From an uncultured Flavobacteriales bacterium (GTDB lineage Bacteria > Bacteroidota > Bacteroidia > Flavobacteriales > Crocinitomicaceae), in NCBI GenBank assembly GCA_946478775.1, contig CAMLDR010000021.1, positions 1 through 35,263 on the forward strand: a DNA stretch of 35,263 nt, in the 5' to 3' direction. Made by a program: the position numbers and the translations under genes. Positions 1-8,153 of the stretch are shown here, piece by piece (the first letter of the stretch is position 1; every line of letters begins with the position of its first letter). The notes below the pieces were generated by a model. That model did not search any database and was not told where the DNA came from. It was given only the letters and a program-made list of their open reading frames with translations.

Positions 1-1555
1 GACCGGTTGCTCCTGCAACCAATAAGTGAGGTGCTTTCGTCAGGTCAAACGTATAGGTTTCATTCGTAATCGTTTTCCCCATGACGATGGGCAATTCGAA
101 ATCGGAATTCTGGAATTTCTCCGATGCGATCAATGATTTCATCGAAACCATATCCGGGTTGCTGTTCGGAACTTCGATACCAATGGTTCCTTTTCCGGGA
201 ATTGGAGCAATGATACGAATTCCTAATGCTGATAGGCTCAATGCGATATCGTCTTCCAGGTTTTTGATCTTCGAGATCCGAACTCCGGGAGCCGGCACAA
301 TTTCGTACAAGGTAACTGTAGGCCCAACCGTTGCTTTGATCTTGGCAATGTCAATTTTATAATGGGAAAGTGTTTCAACAATTTTGTTCTTATTGTCTTC
401 CAGCTCCTGCTTGTTGATTGAAACCTGGCCATTCCCGTATTCTTTCAACAAATCAATTGGAGGCAGCATATATCCTGACAAGTCTAAAGTAGGATCGTAA
501 TCACCATATTCCTGTCGAACGGAATTGAACTCATCATCAGAAAGCGTTGCGTCTGTTTTTGCGATGCTTACTTTAAAATCGCCTTCTTCTTCATCGTCAT
601 CATCTTCTTCCAAAACAGCCTCCTGTCCCCGATAGCTATCGGGATTAGGTTCGTTCTGATAACTATCAGGCTCCGGTTCCTTTCCTGCACCATTCTGAAT
701 CACAATAAAGCTATCTTCTTCGCCATCTCCGTAAGATTCGTCTTCTTCCTCATCAAAATTGACTTCCGCAGCTTCCTGTTCTGCACGGATCTGGTCTTCA
801 CGAATGGTATTTACCACATGAATATCTGTCATGTTTGCGGCAAGGGGCTGATCGTCCTCAAAAAAAGATTCCTTCGCTCCTTTTGCCCTGTTCCACCAAG
901 ACATAATATCTGCATTGAACAGGATAACCAATACGATCCATAAAAGTGCCACAATTGCTACAAAACTTCCGAAACTCCCAATGGTCAATTTCAACCAGGA
1001 ATTGATTGCAAAACCAAAAGTTCCGCCCAGATAATCAATGTGTTCCACAAAATACCCAAGGAAAACCGAACTCCACACCATAAACAAAACGGCTACGGCG
1101 ATAGATCTTCTGATGGGAAGCAGCAAAATATTCAGGGTCCATTTGAAACCGATGAGGAAAATAATGAATGAAATGGCAAAAGAAGAAACTCCAAACCAGC
1201 GGTACATGAACAAGTGCGCCATCCACGCCCCAAACTTACCCAGCCAGTTCTCAACCGGTTCCGGATTACTGTCGAACAAAAAGGGGAAAAGAGAAACATC
1301 GAGCACCCGGTCCTGATCTGACGTCCAGGTAAAGAAGTAAGAAAAACAAGAAAGAAAGGTAAAAAACGAGAACAGGATCATTGCGATCCCCAGGATAGTT
1401 TTAAATCTTTTTTTATCGAAGCGGCTCGACAAACGATCTAACAACGCATTATCGGAAGGCTTACGTTCTTTTGTAGGCTTTCCTTTCGGTTGTTTTTTCG
1501 TATTTTCTTCTGCTGCTTGCTCGCTCTTCTGCCTGTATTCGTTTTCCAATGCCAT
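1..1555 (-). CDS. ftsK: DNA translocase FtsK/SpoIIIE, N-terminal part (cut by window edge)
   Basis: FtsK pumps DNA at the division septum and helps dimer resolution and chromosome segregation. About 518 residues are present. A basic, charged N-terminus is followed by four membrane segments near residues 53-77, 112-137, 151-170 and 191-213, then a long acidic linker rich in Glu/Asp. After the linker comes the start of the motor region, with the typical run around VPNSNPDMVSM and KAPHLLVAGATG. The reading frame leaves the window inside Walker A (GATGxGKS), so the ATPase core and gamma domain lie outside. The ATG is at 1555-1553. The linker carries two PDSY units, one of them encoded by a perfect palindrome. 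It probably follows the two small envelope genes on the same strand. The identification is firm from the membrane layout plus the pre-Walker motif. Confidence 0.95.
   Translation of the reverse strand, partial: MALENEYRQKSEQAAEENTKKQPKGKPTKERKPSDNALLDRLSSRFDKKRFKTILGIAMILFSFFTFLSCFSYFFTWTSDQDRVLDVSLFPFLFDSNPEPVENWLGKFGAWMAHLFMYRWFGVSSFAISFIIFLIGFKWTLNILLLPIRRSIAVAVLFMVWSSVFLGYFVEHIDYLGGTFGFAINSWLKLTIGSFGSFVAIVALLWIVLVILFNADIMSWWNRAKGAKESFFEDDQPLAANMTDIHVVNTIREDQIRAEQEAAEVNFDEEEDESYGDGEEDSFIVIQNGAGKEPEPDSYQNEPNPDSYRGQEAVLEEDDDDEEEGDFKVSIAKTDATLSDDEFNSVRQEYGDYDPTLDLSGYMLPPIDLLKEYGNGQVSINKQELEDNKNKIVETLSHYKIDIAKIKATVGPTVTLYEIVPAPGVRISKIKNLEDDIALSLSALGIRIIAPIPGKGTIGIEVPNSNPDMVSMKSLIASEKFQNSDFELPIVMGKTITNETYTFDLTKAPHLLVAGATG
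628..643. repeat. 16-bp perfect palindrome inside the ftsK linker
   Basis: CCCGATAGCTATCGGG reads the same on both strands. In the ftsK frame it encodes part of N-P-D-S-Y-R-G. About 15 bp away (656-671) a diverged copy encodes E-P-D-S-Y-Q-N, so the linker holds two PDSY units. This looks like a short palindromic repeat tolerated in disordered protein; that origin is inference. Confidence 0.6.
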
Positions 1556-1573
1556 TCTTCACGAAGTATCCTA

Positions 1574-1581
1574 CGAAGATA
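1574..1581 (-). promoter_or_regulatory. possible -7 box upstream of ftsK
   Basis: On the minus strand the sequence TATCTTCG lies 18 nt before the ftsK ATG. It matches the Bacteroidota consensus TAnnTTTG at all but one position. No clear -33 TTTG was found, and ftsK could also be reached by read-through from the gene ending at 1632. Confidence 0.3.
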
Positions 1582-1631
1582 ACGACATAAGCAGGCTTTA
1601 GTTACCGGCGATTGATTTAACTATAAACAAA

Positions 1632-2273
1632 CTACTGTTCATTATTCGAATAGAACGCCCTCATGAATTCTTCGAAGCTGATCCGCTTGTAATCCGAAGG
1701 GATCCCGAATAAATCACGGTTCACCTGCTGGTCCTTTTTTTCAATCAATTCATAATGGATCAGGCCATCCTGTGAAGGAATATAATAATCGAGTGCCAAC
1801 CCGCTTACTTCCGGGTAAACCTGCAGGTATTTATTGCCCAGTTTCTTGGAGAAATAACAATAATAGCCGTCTGTATTATCGTCTTTTACCAGGTATTTCT
1901 TTCCTTTCAGTCCGGCAATTTTTTTCGACCCCATTTTTTTGGTAACCGTATAACTTTTCGGAATGGAATCTGTTTTCTTGGAAAGATCCGTATGAATTGC
2001 GTATTTATTCCCATCCAGTTCCAACAGCAGATAGGCTTTGTTTAAAACCATATTACGGATGTATACCTGGACTCCAAACTGCTCTGTCTCTGTTTCCACA
2101 CGAACAACCGTATCATTGGTATAAAGCGTTACATTCCAGGATTTCCAGACTTTATTTGAATCGGGAACCATGACGCTCGCTTTGTATTTCAGGATGCCCG
2201 AAAAGGGGCTTTGAGAGAATCCTGTAAATGCGGTAAGTAAAGTAATGCTGAGAGCGTAAAGGAATTTGTTCAT
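1632..2273 (-). CDS. exported protein of unknown function, DUF4412/GLPGLI-like
   Basis: A 213-residue protein with a signal peptide at its N-terminus (hydrophobic run ending near FTGFSQ, residues 1-21). The mature part is rich in beta-strand patterns and in Lys/Asp/Tyr, with a central KKIAGLKGKKYLV segment. This resembles small periplasmic or surface GLPGLI/DUF4412-type Bacteroidota proteins, whose function is unknown. The ATG at 2273 is preferred over an in-frame ATG six codons upstream because the signal peptide starts there and it begins one base after the stop of the preceding gene. Both this protein and its neighbour end with a segment around a short IP/LP turn, then a Tyr and an acidic helix, so they look like diverged tandem copies. 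Confidence 0.7.
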   Translation of the reverse strand: MNKFLYALSITLLTAFTGFSQSPFSGILKYKASVMVPDSNKVWKSWNVTLYTNDTVVRVETETEQFGVQVYIRNMVLNKAYLLLELDGNKYAIHTDLSKKTDSIPKSYTVTKKMGSKKIAGLKGKKYLVKDDNTDGYYCYFSKKLGNKYLQVYPEVSGLALDYYIPSQDGLIHYELIEKKDQQVNRDLFGIPSDYKRISFEEFMRAFYSNNEQ

Positions 2274-2274
2274 A

Positions 2275-2967
2275 CTATTCAAATGTTGCAAATAAACTGT
2301 TCATTTTTTGGTTGTACTCATCGTAAGTGATCGAAGTGCCTTTTGCAGGCAAAGTAAACAACTGTTTTTTAGATTCATCGACCTTCGGAATAAACTTGAT
2401 TGCTTTATAATCCATTCGGATCCCGAACCGATCTACAGAATAGGCCAGCAAAACTCCCGGAACTTCACTGAAGGTGTTGTACCAATTCGGGTTTTTCAAT
2501 TCAATTTCCTCCGTATACCAAAGTGTAATCACATCTTTTTTATCCTTTTTGTTTATCGCAAGCGCTTTTTTCACGTTAAAACCTACCAATGTATCCGTTT
2601 CTTCAGTAAATCGAATCTCGTATTTCACCTGGTCGTTTAACATCTGCTGAATTTCATCCGGTGTCAATTTTGTTTTGAAAGCCTCTTCACCGTATTGGAA
2701 ATAAATGTCCATTTGTTTTTTGTTACAATCAAACAGCAAAATATTTTGAAAATTACCCCGACTGATATCATTCCGCACCATTCCGTTCTTAAAGTTGATT
2801 TCGACTTCTTTCGGTAGGATGTTGTACAGGAAGACATTCTTCTTGTGGTTCGGATAATCTGCAGAATAAATGATAGTCCCTTCGCTGATGACTTCCTTTT
2901 TGGAAGTACATGAACTCATTAGAAGAATGCAAATTCCAAGGAATATAGATGAATGCTTTACCAACAT
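2275..2967 (-). CDS. lipoprotein of unknown function, related to the downstream gene
   Basis: A 230-residue predicted lipoprotein. The signal peptide ends in a lipobox (LMSSC, Cys20), so it should be lipid-anchored in the envelope. The mature domain has alternating hydrophobic and charged strands, a DCNKKQMDIYF stretch and a C-terminal TSITYDEYNQKM segment, resembling DUF4412/GLPGLI-type proteins. The frame is open for another 41 codons upstream, but that extension is Cys/Ser-rich with no signal character, so the ATG at 2967 is chosen. The stop lies one base before the next ATG, indicating co-transcription. No enzymatic motif is visible. Confidence 0.7.
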   Translation of the reverse strand: MLVKHSSIFLGICILLMSSCTSKKEVISEGTIIYSADYPNHKKNVFLYNILPKEVEINFKNGMVRNDISRGNFQNILLFDCNKKQMDIYFQYGEEAFKTKLTPDEIQQMLNDQVKYEIRFTEETDTLVGFNVKKALAINKKDKKDVITLWYTEEIELKNPNWYNTFSEVPGVLLAYSVDRFGIRMDYKAIKFIPKVDESKKQLFTLPAKGTSITYDEYNQKMNSLFATFE

Positions 2968-3183
2968 ACTAAGATCTTTAATAAGAACTTCATACGGGAA
3001 ATTGTTGAAAAGGTTTCGGGAGCCTGAATAAGAGTCCGCCGTGTAGGAGGATAAGAAACAGCGGCAACTGTTTAAGACAGCGAAAAACAAGACGCACTAT
3101 TCCTTCTTGTTCAGCCAGTCATTCTAATTTTTGATTTGATCATAAGTTTCTGATTTAATTGTCTCATCCAAAAACCAAATATG

Positions 3184-3191
3184 TATTTTTG
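3184..3191 (+). promoter_or_regulatory. -7 box of the arginase-family gene
   Basis: TATTTTTG is a perfect match to the Bacteroidota -7 consensus TAnnTTTG, 18 nt before the ATG at 3210. A TTG at 3159-3161 is a candidate -33 element, but its 22-nt spacer is a little longer than the usual 19-20. Confidence 0.55.
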
Positions 3192-3209
3192 CGCTATTAA
3201 CACTATGTT

Positions 3210-4163
3210 ATGCATCGGAAAATTGAAATCATTGTAAACAACTCGGAACTGGCAGCAGGAACCAGGGGGGCATCTCTTGGTCCGGGAGCTATTATGACAG
3301 CGGCCAGAAAAGCAAACAATCCGTATTTCGGAATCTACCCGCTTCATCCCTTGCCTGATTACAATGGATTTTTGGATCAACAAAACGAAACTGAATTTGC
3401 TAAAAACCTGCCGGGTTTCAAATTGGTTTTTGAATCTGTTGCGGAAGCAACCAGAGATACCTTAATCAAGGGTTCTTTCCCATTAATCCTTGCCGGAGAC
3501 CACGGCTCGGCTGCGGGAACGATTGCGGGTGTCAAGGCCGCTTACCCGGAGAAACGGCTGGGAGTGGTTTGGATCGACGCACATGGAGATTTACACTCAC
3601 CGTACACTACTCCGTCCGGAAATATTCACGGAATGCCTCTGAGTCTTGCTCTTGGTAATGACAATTTGGCTTATAAGCGCAATACACCTTCTTCCCAAAC
3701 CGTTTCAATCTGGGAAGATTTGAAGTATAAATACACGAATGCAGTAAAACTCAATCCTTCGGACCTGATCTTTATTGGTGTTCGAGATACGGAACACGAA
3801 GAGAACCAATTGATTTCAGAAAACAATATCACCAATCACACGGTAGAAATGGTGCGTAAAGAAGGTTCTTCTGCGATTGTTGAGCGCGTTTTAGACCAAT
3901 TAGCATCCTGCGATATGATTTATGTTTCTTTTGACGTGGATTCCATGGACCCTGAAATCACTTCTTTTGGAACAGGAACACCTGTTGGGAATGGCATTTT
4001 TCCGGAAGAAGCGGAAGAAATATTAACTTTGCTGGCTCAGAATCCAAAAACGGTTTGCATTGAATTCGTAGAGGTAAATCCGTGTCTGGACAATAAGATA
4101 AATGCGATGGCAGAAACTGCATTCTCTTTGTTGGAATCGGTGACAGCGGCATTAAATAAGTGA
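3210..4163 (+). CDS. arginase-family ureohydrolase (probable arginase)
   Basis: A 317-residue member of the arginase/agmatinase/formiminoglutamase family, binuclear manganese enzymes that split a guanidino group to release urea or formamide. The metal-ligand motifs are intact: GDHG with His98, DAHGD with Asp123, His125 and Asp127, and DVDSMDP with Asp242 and Asp244. The SLGPGA loop near residues 22-27 and the GTGTPVGNG loop near 254-262 are also typical of arginases, so arginine to ornithine plus urea is the best guess. Agmatinase or formimidoylglutamase cannot be excluded by eye. It has its own promoter and no amino-acid catabolism partner beside it. The next gene, argS, also uses arginine, but the link may be chance. 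Confidence 0.85.
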   Translation: MHRKIEIIVNNSELAAGTRGASLGPGAIMTAARKANNPYFGIYPLHPLPDYNGFLDQQNETEFAKNLPGFKLVFESVAEATRDTLIKGSFPLILAGDHGSAAGTIAGVKAAYPEKRLGVVWIDAHGDLHSPYTTPSGNIHGMPLSLALGNDNLAYKRNTPSSQTVSIWEDLKYKYTNAVKLNPSDLIFIGVRDTEHEENQLISENNITNHTVEMVRKEGSSAIVERVLDQLASCDMIYVSFDVDSMDPEITSFGTGTPVGNGIFPEEAEEILTLLAQNPKTVCIEFVEVNPCLDNKINAMAETAFSLLESVTAALNK

Positions 4164-4165
4164 AA

Positions 4166-4275
4166 AATGAAAATTGAGAATTGAAAAGGTTGTGCTTACT
4201 CTTTAAACTGAGACAACCCTTACCAATGAAAAAAAGTGTTTTCGTCTTTTCAATTATCCATTTTAAATTATCAAT
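4166..4275. repeat. AT-rich imperfect inverted repeat between arginase gene and argS
   Basis: The left arm (about 4166-4188, ending AGAATTGAAAAG) is roughly complementary to the right arm (about 4246-4275, beginning CTTTTCAATTATCC). Between them an inner stem pairs GGTTGT (4188-4193) with ACAACC (4213-4218). The whole unit would fold as a long hairpin spanning the gap. It may act as a terminator/attenuator or be a small dispersed element. No T-tract directly follows the inner stem. Confidence 0.5.
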
Positions 4276-4292
4276 TAAATAAAAAAGTCCTA

Positions 4293-6188
4293 ATGGAAGA
4301 TTTAATCAAGTCGGCAATTATTGAAAAATCGAATGAACTATTTGGTTTTACATGCTCTGACTCGCTGATTCAGTTTCAAAAAACAAAGAAAGAATTCGAA
4401 GGAGATACCACTTTGGTGTTGTTCCCTTTGATGAAACTTGCAGGTAAGGCACCGCAGGAAATCGGGACCGTACTTGGTGATTTTTTAAGGGATGATATCG
4501 GCTGTATCAGTGATTATTCCGTTATCGGAGGATTCTTAAACTTAAGTTTCCCGAATAGCTACTGGGCAGAACAATTGAGTGAAATTGATTCCAATACGGC
4601 TTTCGGATTCGCAGAAAAGAACTCCAAACCCGAAATCATGGTGGAGTATTCCTCTCCGAATACAAACAAGCCTTTGCACTTAGGCCATTTACGCAATAAC
4701 TTTTTAGGCTATTCAGTTGCCCAGATTTTAGCTGCTTACGGTAACAAAGTAATCAAAACACAGATTATCAATGACCGCGGGATCCATATTTGTAAAAGTA
4801 TGCTTGCCTGGCAGAAGTTTTCACCTCTCAATGCAAAAGGAGAACGCGAGAATCCGGATAATACAGGTCTAAAAGGTGATAAGCTGGTTGGAAAATACTA
4901 CGTTGAATTCGATAAGCAGTTCAATGCGGAGGCAAAAGAAATTATAGCCGAATGGAATGCCGGCAACTTTGAAGGGTATTCCGAAGCTGCGATTGCTAAA
5001 TACCATGAATTTACGGAAGCAAAAGCCGGAAAAGACGAAAAAGCGATCGCAGGGTTAGATGACAAGATCAAAGAACTGGCTAAAAATGAGACTTCTATTT
5101 TGCGTGAAGCAAAGGATTTGTTGGTTCGCTGGGAAGGAAGAGACCCGGAAGTTTATTTGCTTTGGACAACTATGAACGGCTGGGTATATGACGGTTTCAA
5201 CAAAACCTATGAAAAAATGGGCGTTGATTTTGACCGGTTGTATTACGAATCCGACACGTTCATTCTTGGAAAGGATTTGGTGAATGAAGGTTTAAGCAAG
5301 GGTGTTTTTTACCAAAAAGAAGACGGTTCGGTCTGGATAGACTTAACCGGTGACGGATTGGACCATAAATTACTGCTGCGTTCAGACGGAACTTCGGTTT
5401 ACATGACCCAGGATTTGGGAACTGCTGTGGACCGTTTCAACGATTATCCCGAACTAAGCGGAATTATTTATACGGTGGGTAACGAACAGGATTATCACTT
5501 CAAGGTGCTTTTCCTGATCCTTGATAAATTAGGCTATTCGTGGGCAAAATCGTGTTTCCACCTGTCTTACGGAATGGTGGACCTGCCATCCGGGCGAATG
5601 AAATCACGTGAGGGAACAGTTGTTGATGCCGATGATTTGATGGACGAAGTAATCGAAAGTGCTAAGGAAATGACTTCCGAGCGCGGGCATTTGGATGGAA
5701 TGAGTGATTCGGAGCGCGAAATCTTGTACAAAACCATCGGAATGGGTGGTCTGAAGTATTATTTATTGAAAGTTGATCCGAAGAAACGCATGCTTTTCAA
5801 TCCTGCAGAATCAATTGAATTGAATGGTCACACCGGTCCGTTCATTCAATATGCACATGCACGTATTCAATCGCTTCTTGGGAAAGCAGGTACTTTCAAA
5901 TTAGATACCGCTACTGAAATCGGTGCTTCGGAAAAGGAAATCATCAAGCAATTGGTTTTATACCCGGCTGCTATTGAGGAAGCTGCAAAAACGCATTCTC
6001 CTTCATCCGTAGCAAATTACACCTATGAATTGGTGAAATTATTCAACCAGTTCTACCAAAATGTAATGATCCTGAGCGAAACGGATGAAAAGCAAAAAGC
6101 AATGCGTTTGGCGGTTAGTGAAAATGTTGCAAAGGTGATCAAGAGTTCAATGAATTTGTTGGGGATAACAGTTCCGAATAAAATGTGA
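4293..6188 (+). CDS. argS: arginyl-tRNA synthetase
   Basis: A class I aminoacyl-tRNA synthetase charging tRNA-Arg with arginine in the cytoplasm. The 631-residue length fits. An N-terminal additional domain covers about residues 1-110. The HIGH signature appears as KPLHLGHLRNN at 126-136. The KMSKS counterpart appears as GRMKSREGTVVDADDL, and a helical DALR anticodon-binding domain ends in the classic LLGITVPNKM. A large lysine/glutamate-rich insertion lies in the first part of the catalytic domain, as in other Bacteroidota. The start at 4293 is chosen because 19 further in-frame codons upstream are AT-rich and lie within the intergenic inverted repeat. It is followed by two hairpins. Confidence 0.95.
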   Translation: MEDLIKSAIIEKSNELFGFTCSDSLIQFQKTKKEFEGDTTLVLFPLMKLAGKAPQEIGTVLGDFLRDDIGCISDYSVIGGFLNLSFPNSYWAEQLSEIDSNTAFGFAEKNSKPEIMVEYSSPNTNKPLHLGHLRNNFLGYSVAQILAAYGNKVIKTQIINDRGIHICKSMLAWQKFSPLNAKGERENPDNTGLKGDKLVGKYYVEFDKQFNAEAKEIIAEWNAGNFEGYSEAAIAKYHEFTEAKAGKDEKAIAGLDDKIKELAKNETSILREAKDLLVRWEGRDPEVYLLWTTMNGWVYDGFNKTYEKMGVDFDRLYYESDTFILGKDLVNEGLSKGVFYQKEDGSVWIDLTGDGLDHKLLLRSDGTSVYMTQDLGTAVDRFNDYPELSGIIYTVGNEQDYHFKVLFLILDKLGYSWAKSCFHLSYGMVDLPSGRMKSREGTVVDADDLMDEVIESAKEMTSERGHLDGMSDSEREILYKTIGMGGLKYYLLKVDPKKRMLFNPAESIELNGHTGPFIQYAHARIQSLLGKAGTFKLDTATEIGASEKEIIKQLVLYPAAIEEAAKTHSPSSVANYTYELVKLFNQFYQNVMILSETDEKQKAMRLAVSENVAKVIKSSMNLLGITVPNKM

Positions 6189-6200
6189 TTCATAGAAAAA

Positions 6201-6228
6201 GTGGGGACGCGATGCCTTGCGTCCCCAC
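6201..6228. repeat. 28-bp palindrome after argS (family member 1)
   Basis: A 10-bp perfect stem, GTGGGGACGC with its complement, encloses an 8-nt loop. It begins 12 nt after the argS stop. It shares length (28 bp), end sequence and GACGCGA core with the palindrome at 10026-10053, and its overall plan with the one at 26452-26483. There is no T-tract, so it is not a standard terminator by itself. Confidence 0.75.
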
Positions 6229-6256
6229 AAATTGTGTTCTGATAAAAACAAACAAG

Positions 6257-6288
6257 AAGGGGTTCTGCTAATGCGGAACCCCTTTTTT
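6257..6288 (+). terminator. Rho-independent terminator of argS
   Basis: A 12-bp stem (AAGGGGTTCTGC pairing with GCGGAACCCCTT, one T.G wobble) has a TAAT loop and is followed by a run of T. This is a textbook intrinsic terminator for the plus strand. Confidence 0.85.
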
Positions 6289-6354
6289 ACTCTAACAACC
6301 AGTCAATTGACTGATGTCAATTGCACATTGGTTTTTGCCAAGGTGTAATTTCTA

Positions 6355-6606
6355 TTAAACTTTACCGCCGGTAATCAGACGGGCTATTACAATGATAACG
6401 ACTGCTCCAACTGTGGAAGTTAAGAGAACCCCCCAAATGTTGTCTGCGGGAAAAATATGCAGTAAGCTGAATAACCATACTCCTACGATACCTCCCAAAA
6501 TTCCCAGCACGATATTGAATAAAACTCCTCCTCTGTCGCTATTCATGATCGCTCCGGCTAACCAACCGGCTATACCTCCAATAATTATTGCCCATAACCA
6601 ACTCAT
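6355..6606 (-). CDS. GlsB/YeaQ/YmgE family small membrane protein
   Basis: An 83-residue, almost entirely hydrophobic protein with three membrane segments. Its glycine-rich repeats (IIIGGIAGWLAGAIM near the N-terminus, LGILGGIVGVWLF in the middle, a third helix at the C-terminus) are characteristic of the transglycosylase-associated / YmgE stress family. Family members are often induced under envelope or general stress; their biochemical role is not established. It stands alone, convergent with argS across the terminator. Upstream on the minus strand AAAATTTG lies 4 nt before the ATG, a near match to the -7 box. Confidence 0.85.
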   Translation of the reverse strand: MSWLWAIIIGGIAGWLAGAIMNSDRGGVLFNIVLGILGGIVGVWLFSLLHIFPADNIWGVLLTSTVGAVVIIVIARLITGGKV

Positions 6607-6808
6607 AACTCAAATTTTTAGATGTGACTGTGGAAGAAATGTAATTAAAAGAGACGAGTTAGGGAAAAGTTTTAGCATCTGTTAACAAGAACAGAATGAG
6701 AATCCAAGGCAGATTTTCAATCGCTTCGGATTAAATGAGAAAGAGAAAAAGATTAACATAGATAATGATGATCAGAAGCATTTGCTTCAAAACTTCATGC
6801 TTGCTCTG

Positions 6809-7465
6809 CTATTTAGAACCTCCCAAAAAAGCGTACATCAGAATATTTGCACCCATTTGGAGCGCTTGTTTGCGTTTTTCTTCCGAATCGTTGTGCACGG
6901 CCTGATCTTCCCAGCCATCGCTTAAATCGGTTTCGTACGTGTAGAGGCAAACCAATCTTCCTTCAATGATAATGCCGAAAGCCTGAGGACGTTTTCCATC
7001 GTGCTCATGGATCTTCGGCAACCCATTGAAATCGTATTTCTGGTGAAAGATCGGATGAGAGAACGGAAGTTCAACCAATGAATTATTAGGAAATACTTTT
7101 TTCAATTCTTCCCGGATGTATTTATCCATTCCATAATTATCATCGATGTGTAAAAAACCGCCTCCCTGGAGGTAATTCCGCAAGTTTTCTGCTTCCGTTA
7201 AGGAGAACACCACGTTTCCGTGACCCGTCATGTGAACAAACGGATACAAACTCAACTCCGGGCTCCCAACTTCTACATAAGGCGCATCCTTAGAGATGGT
7301 CGTTCCCAGGTTGACATTGCAAAACTGCGCCAGGTTGGGCAAGGCAGTCGGATTGGAATAATAATCCCCGCCTCCGCTATATTTCAGAAATGCGATTTGA
7401 TAGCTCCCCTGAGCGAACCCGATGGTACTCAAAAAAAGTGCGGTGATTATACTGAATGCTTTCAT
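6809..7465 (-). CDS. exported DUF4159 domain protein
   Basis: A 218-residue protein with a signal peptide (residues 1-19, ending FAQ). The body matches the DUF4159 type: a QIAFLKYSGGGDYYSNPTAL start, a central HMTGHGNVVFS segment, and LRNYLQGGGFLHIDDNYG followed by FPNNSLVELPFSHPIFH. The fold resembles class-I glutamine-amidotransferase/ThuA-like proteins in which the catalytic residues are often lost. The function is unknown. The ATG at 7465 begins the signal peptide and sits 4 nt after the rsmE stop, so it is the last gene of the holA-rsmE run. An upstream in-frame ATG at 7498 lies within rsmE and is rejected. Confidence 0.8.
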   Translation of the reverse strand: MKAFSIITALFLSTIGFAQGSYQIAFLKYSGGGDYYSNPTALPNLAQFCNVNLGTTISKDAPYVEVGSPELSLYPFVHMTGHGNVVFSLTEAENLRNYLQGGGFLHIDDNYGMDKYIREELKKVFPNNSLVELPFSHPIFHQKYDFNGLPKIHEHDGKRPQAFGIIIEGRLVCLYTYETDLSDGWEDQAVHNDSEEKRKQALQMGANILMYAFLGGSK

Positions 7466-7469
7466 CTTG

Positions 7470-8153
7470 TTAACTGTTAATTGCCAGAACACAAGCAACC
7501 ATTCCGGCTGTTTCTGTTCTCAATCGTGATTCTCCCAAATGTACGGCTTCGTAACCGTGTTTCAAAGCGAGTTGTATTTCCTTTTCACTGAAGTCTCCTT
7601 CCGGACCAATTAAAATACAGGAATGGTCTTTCAATTCACTTACTGCTTTCTTATCGGTTTCCAGGCAATGTGCAATGCCTCCTTTCGGGTTATCAGCAAT
7701 AAAATCGGGGAAATTCCGCAGTTCTTCGATTTCAAGTAAAAAATCGTGCTGTGCCTGTTTCATAGCCGAAATTGCTACGCGCTGCAAGCGGTCTGTTTTC
7801 AGTTGAACGCGTTCTGATCGTTCGCAATTTAAGAAGGTCAATTTCGTTGCTCCGATTTCCACTATTTTTTCGACCATCCATTCCATCCGGTCCAGGTTTT
7901 TAGTGGGTGCGATGGCCAAATGAAATCCTTTTCCGGTTCGGGTTTTCAGTTCTTTCGAAACGACCTTTACCAAACATTTCTTCGGGTGGGCATCTACGAT
8001 CTCTGCTGTAATAATTAGCCCTTTCCCGTCTAAGAGCAAAAACTGATCACCGGCTTCAGAGCGAAGGACCCGCACGATATGTTTGGATTCTTCTTCCGGA
8101 AGATGAAATGTTTCCGAATCGGGAATTTGCAAGAGGAAAAAGCGTCTCATCAA
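7470..8153 (-). CDS. rsmE: 16S rRNA (uracil(1498)-N(3))-methyltransferase RsmE
   Basis: RsmE methylates U1498 of 16S rRNA with S-adenosylmethionine and belongs to the SPOUT (knotted) class. The N-terminal PUA-like domain shows SKHIVRVLR (residues 23-31). The SPOUT domain shows MVEKIVEIGATK near 93-104, IGPEGDF near 182-188 and LGESRLRTETA at 206-216, the SAM-binding knot. The 227-residue length is normal. The start ATG overlaps the holA stop as ATGA; a second Met directly follows, so the true start may be one codon later. The tight overlap indicates translational coupling with holA. Confidence 0.95.
   Translation of the reverse strand: MMRRFFLLQIPDSETFHLPEEESKHIVRVLRSEAGDQFLLLDGKGLIITAEIVDAHPKKCLVKVVSKELKTRTGKGFHLAIAPTKNLDRMEWMVEKIVEIGATKLTFLNCERSERVQLKTDRLQRVAISAMKQAQHDFLLEIEELRNFPDFIADNPKGGIAHCLETDKKAVSELKDHSCILIGPEGDFSEKEIQLALKHGYEAVHLGESRLRTETAGMVACVLAINS

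Noticed and set aside
2968..3090. A longer N-terminus for the lipoprotein at 2275-2967
   Set aside because: The extra 41 residues would bury the signal peptide and lipobox; the region also contains an AAACAG/CTGTTT hairpin typical of untranslated DNA.
6775..6788. GAAGCA/TGCTTC hairpin as terminator of the DUF4159 gene
   Set aside because: The stem is only 6 bp with a 2-nt loop and has no T-run on the minus strand.
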